Positions 62,209-64,000 of a stretch of 64,000 nt of DNA are shown piece after piece. Numbering within the stretch: position 1 is the stretch's first letter; every line of letters begins with the position of its first letter. The notes below the pieces were generated by a model. The model saw only the letters and a list, made by a program, of their open reading frames with translations, had not been told where the DNA came from and made no database searches. Made by a program: the position numbers and the translations under genes. This DNA is from Desulfoluna sp942491485. GTDB taxonomy: Bacteria; Desulfobacterota; Desulfobacteria; Desulfobacterales; Desulfolunaceae. The stretch lies in assembly GCA_942491485.1 (NCBI GenBank), contig CALOAX010000018.1, positions 124,001 through 188,000 of the forward strand, written 5' to 3'.

Positions 62209-62475
62209 ATGAAGCCTCTTAACTATGCCATTCTGAAGCACTTTACAAAAGTTGAAGAAGCGTGCGCCGATGATGTCATGGCTGCGCTCAAGGGTGAATA
62301 CAGTCACTTCAAGGCCTTTACAAAAGGCGGCGTCATCTCTGCAATCATGACGGCTGAGGCCAACGGCCTCCTCGAGGAGACTCGATTCGATATGGACTCC
62401 AGCAATGAGCTGCGTGTTTACTATCGTGCCCATGAAGAAGGTGCTGAAACGATTAACCACTACATTAAGGACTGA
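62209..62475 (+). CDS. Small winged-helix-like protein of unknown function
   Basis: An 88-residue protein directly after the transporter (its stop ends at 62207; GGAGG lies 8 nt before the ATG inside the transporter gene). The pattern AILKHFTKVEEACADDVMAALKGEYSHFKAFTKGGVISAIMTAEANGLLEETRFDMDSSNELRVYYRAHEEG looks like a small winged helix: helices followed by a beta wing. It could be a regulatory or adaptor subunit for the transporter or the BMC operon; no family is recognised. Confidence 0.68.
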   Translation: MKPLNYAILKHFTKVEEACADDVMAALKGEYSHFKAFTKGGVISAIMTAEANGLLEETRFDMDSSNELRVYYRAHEEGAETINHYIKD

Positions 62476-62527
62476 TGCACGCGTAAGCGTCTGCAGTCAG
62501 AACTGATGTAAGAGGTTCTGTGTTTCC

Positions 62528-62565
62528 AAGGGCTTCACCCCTAATTCGGGTGGAGCCCTTTTTTT
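62528..62565 (+). terminator. Intrinsic terminator of the transporter operon
   Basis: AAGGGCTTCACCC pairs with GGGTGGAGCCCTT around CTAATTC, followed by a T-run. This ends the two-gene transporter operon and implies a separate BMC promoter. Confidence 0.9.
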
Positions 62566-63159
62566 ATGTCCCGACTTTTTTTTGGTGTGTTGTGTGACGC
62601 TCTCGTGCTCTTGATTTAAATGTCGGTTGATCCGAGGGCTTCCGGCTCTGGGGAAGGTACAATTGTTTTGATGATATCGTTCAATTGTTTCCCCTGGAGG
62701 GGAGGGTGTGGTCGTGTTGTTCGGTTTTCCCCTTTCCTGTTTGAGGGCCAGGGGACTCTATGGTTCACAAGTTCTTGTTGTTGTTATTTAAATAGTTGAA
62801 ACAAAACCAGATGCTGGTTTTTCTGTCGTCCCGGCGCTGATCTCCGGCCCCAAAGAAGTCCTGCCAAGTGAAATCCTGTTTCGGCTCCCATGTGAAATAT
62901 CTGTGCTTCAAATCCAACGCCACCCTATTTGATTTTTGTGTTTCAGGCCGGCAGGGCGAATTGTGGTGCTCGTTTTTGCCGGGGTTTGTCCTGTGTCGTG
63001 CGGAAAGGATGTAAATCGAGTGGGTTGGGATGAAAAAAAAATAATAATGGCAAGTGACTGGACGTGTTCAATATGTCTGTAATTACAAGTCATTATAAGC
63101 TCTGGTGTTGGCAGTTTCGGAACTGGCCGGACCAATTGTGCTCCAGGCCCAAAAACTTA
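62566..63159. other. Non-coding region upstream of the second BMC operon
   Basis: About 600 bp, no gene recognised. The functional part is the MerR-type promoter at its 3' end. Confidence 0.45.
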
Positions 63160-63190
63160 TTGACTTTCCCCTATAGGGGAAGGGTTAAGG
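63160..63190 (+). promoter_or_regulatory. MerR-type promoter/operator of the second BMC operon
   Basis: The -35 TTGACT (63160-63165) is followed after 19 bp by a weak -10, TTAAGG (63185-63190). The spacer dyad CCCC-TATA-GGGG (63168-63179) starts at the same distance from the -35 as in the promoter at 60988. The shared design points to one MerR regulator for both. Confidence 0.82.
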
Positions 63191-63253
63191 TGCTGTCAGT
63201 ATAGGATGAATTGTTAAAACCAACGACAACGAAGACGTTAGGAAGGGATTTTA

Positions 63254-63871
63254 ATGCGATATTACGGTGAAGAGGCGTTAGGACTCATAGAGACGACGGG
63301 GATGGTTCCGGCAATTTACGGAGCCGATCAGATGCTTAAGGCAGCCAATGTTGAGCTGATCTCATACGAGAACATCGGATCTACCCTCGTGACCATTTTT
63401 GTTAAGGGCGATGTTGCCGCTGTTAAAGCGTCTGTTGAAGCCGGTGCAGCCGCAGCCAAAGAGATCGGTCCCCTGACCGCTCATAATGTTATGCCCCGTC
63501 CCATCAGCGCTGTAGGAGATATTGTCTCTGTACACGATGTTGATGCACAGGTTGATTCAACCGAAGATCTCCCCCGTTCAAAAGCGCTCGGTATGGTTGA
63601 GACCTTTGGCATTGTGTTTGCTCTCGAAGCGGCAGACGCCATGGTCAAGGCTGCCGATGTGGATCTTCTCGGCTACGAAAACACTGCTTCCGGTTACATT
63701 TCTGTCCTGGTTTCCGGTGATGTCGGTGCCGTACAGGCTGCCGTTGAAGCCGGTGTAAGCGCTGTTAAGGAGATGGGTGTTGATCCCCACAGCTCCTGCG
63801 TTATCCCCACGCCTCACCCCGCACTGTCCAAGATCACCAGTCAGTACGCACTTGATAAGCTGCTGCCTTAA
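63254..63871 (+). CDS. Tandem BMC-H shell protein (second compartment)
   Basis: A 205-residue protein with two complete BMC-H domains in series: ALGLIETTGMVPAIYGADQMLKAANVELISYENIGSTLVTIFVKGDVAAVKASVEAG, a linker, then ALGMVETFGIVFALEAADAMVKAADVDLLGYENTASGYISVLVSGDVGAVQAAVEAG. The two halves resemble each other and canonical PduA/EutM domains rather than permuted BMC-T domains. Trimers would mimic a hexamer. It is the first gene of a new BMC operon, directly followed by an aldehyde dehydrogenase. Confidence 0.92.
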   Translation: MRYYGEEALGLIETTGMVPAIYGADQMLKAANVELISYENIGSTLVTIFVKGDVAAVKASVEAGAAAAKEIGPLTAHNVMPRPISAVGDIVSVHDVDAQVDSTEDLPRSKALGMVETFGIVFALEAADAMVKAADVDLLGYENTASGYISVLVSGDVGAVQAAVEAGVSAVKEMGVDPHSSCVIPTPHPALSKITSQYALDKLLP

Positions 63872-63945
63872 TATTTCGTGATGACTTGGCAGAGGTTAGA
63901 GGCAGAGAAGACGACTATTAAGCAAAGGAAAGGGGAGAGGAACAA

Positions 63946-64000
63946 ATGACGATCATAGACAATGATTTGCTCTCCATCCAAGAAGCACGAATTCTTGCAG
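63946..64000 (+). CDS. CoA-acylating aldehyde dehydrogenase (partial, 5' end only)
   Basis: Only 18 codons lie in the window: MTIIDNDLLSIQEARILA. They match the N-terminus of the EutE in this window (VDKDLLSIQETRALVRA), so an EutE/PduP-type enzyme is likely. GGGGAGAGG lies about 6 nt upstream. It implies that the second compartment also processes an aldehyde. Confidence 0.75.
   Translation, partial: MTIIDNDLLSIQEARILA

Overview
The window reads as chromosomal DNA of an anaerobic, motile, Gram-negative bacterium, most likely a sulfate-reducer-type Desulfobacterota (formerly Deltaproteobacteria). That placement is an inference from the gene mix: three chemoreceptors, an NtrC-type regulator, a LolA-like protein, a lipoprotein and an RnfC-like flavoprotein. 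No rRNA or tRNA anchors it. The centrepiece is a large ethanolamine-utilisation (eut) bacterial microcompartment (BMC) locus at about 25.1-55.4 kb. A second, separately regulated BMC operon begins at the right edge.

Left part (1-24.6 kb). A minus-strand stressosome-type operon runs from a large periplasmic sensor (4070-7591) through rsbR, rsbS, rsbT and rsbX into a hybrid histidine kinase cut by the left edge. It is followed by scattered genes: an alpha/beta hydrolase, a GlxA-type AraC regulator, a GNAT acetyltransferase, a translationally coupled SRPBCC/LolA-like pair, a PilZ-hemerythrin fusion, an orphan Leu/Ile/Val-type binding protein, two chemoreceptors, an NtrC-family response regulator, a CBM9-like protein, a DUF4124 protein and a small ankyrin protein.

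Ethanolamine locus. The order is eutH; eutS-eutP-eutV-eutW; eutA1; an APC-type permease; then a dense block eutB1-eutC1-eutL-(BMC with SAP-like tail)-eutE-eutM1-eutT-pduL-eutJ-(TIGR02536-like protein)-eutN-(Fe-S BMC-T)-(small protein)-eutM2-eutQ-eutG; then pduS, pduT, a HAD phosphatase lipoprotein and a second lyase set eutB2, eutC2 and eutA2. Ethanolamine enters by EutH or the permease. EutBC, kept active by EutA and by adenosylcobalamin from EutT, converts it to acetaldehyde and ammonia inside the shell. EutE/PduL make acetyl-CoA and acetyl phosphate, while EutG makes ethanol. PduS and the two Fe-S shell proteins could move electrons across the shell. Control is visible in the RNA: eutH, eutS and eutA1 each carry a two-hairpin-plus-terminator leader of the kind recognised by the ANTAR protein EutV, whose gene and kinase (eutW) lie in the locus.

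Right part (56-64 kb). A third chemoreceptor is followed by a MerR/GyrI-type regulator, a 10-TM DMT-type transporter with a small partner, and the start of another BMC operon (tandem BMC-H protein, then an aldehyde dehydrogenase cut by the edge). The transporter and BMC promoters share a TTGAC, 19-bp spacer, CCCC-TA-GGGG dyad architecture typical of MerR control. The substrate of this second compartment is not determined by the window.

The most unusual feature is a family of structured intergenic repeats. Spacers open just after a stop codon with GCCTCCGGCGGC and close just before the next start with GCCGCCGGAGGC. In between they carry hairpins whose stems differ from copy to copy but remain complementary. 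They individually bracket pduS, pduT, eutC2 and eutA2, while the core eut operon lacks them. Two further families of terminal-inverted-repeat elements (about 106 bp and about 255 bp) are also present.
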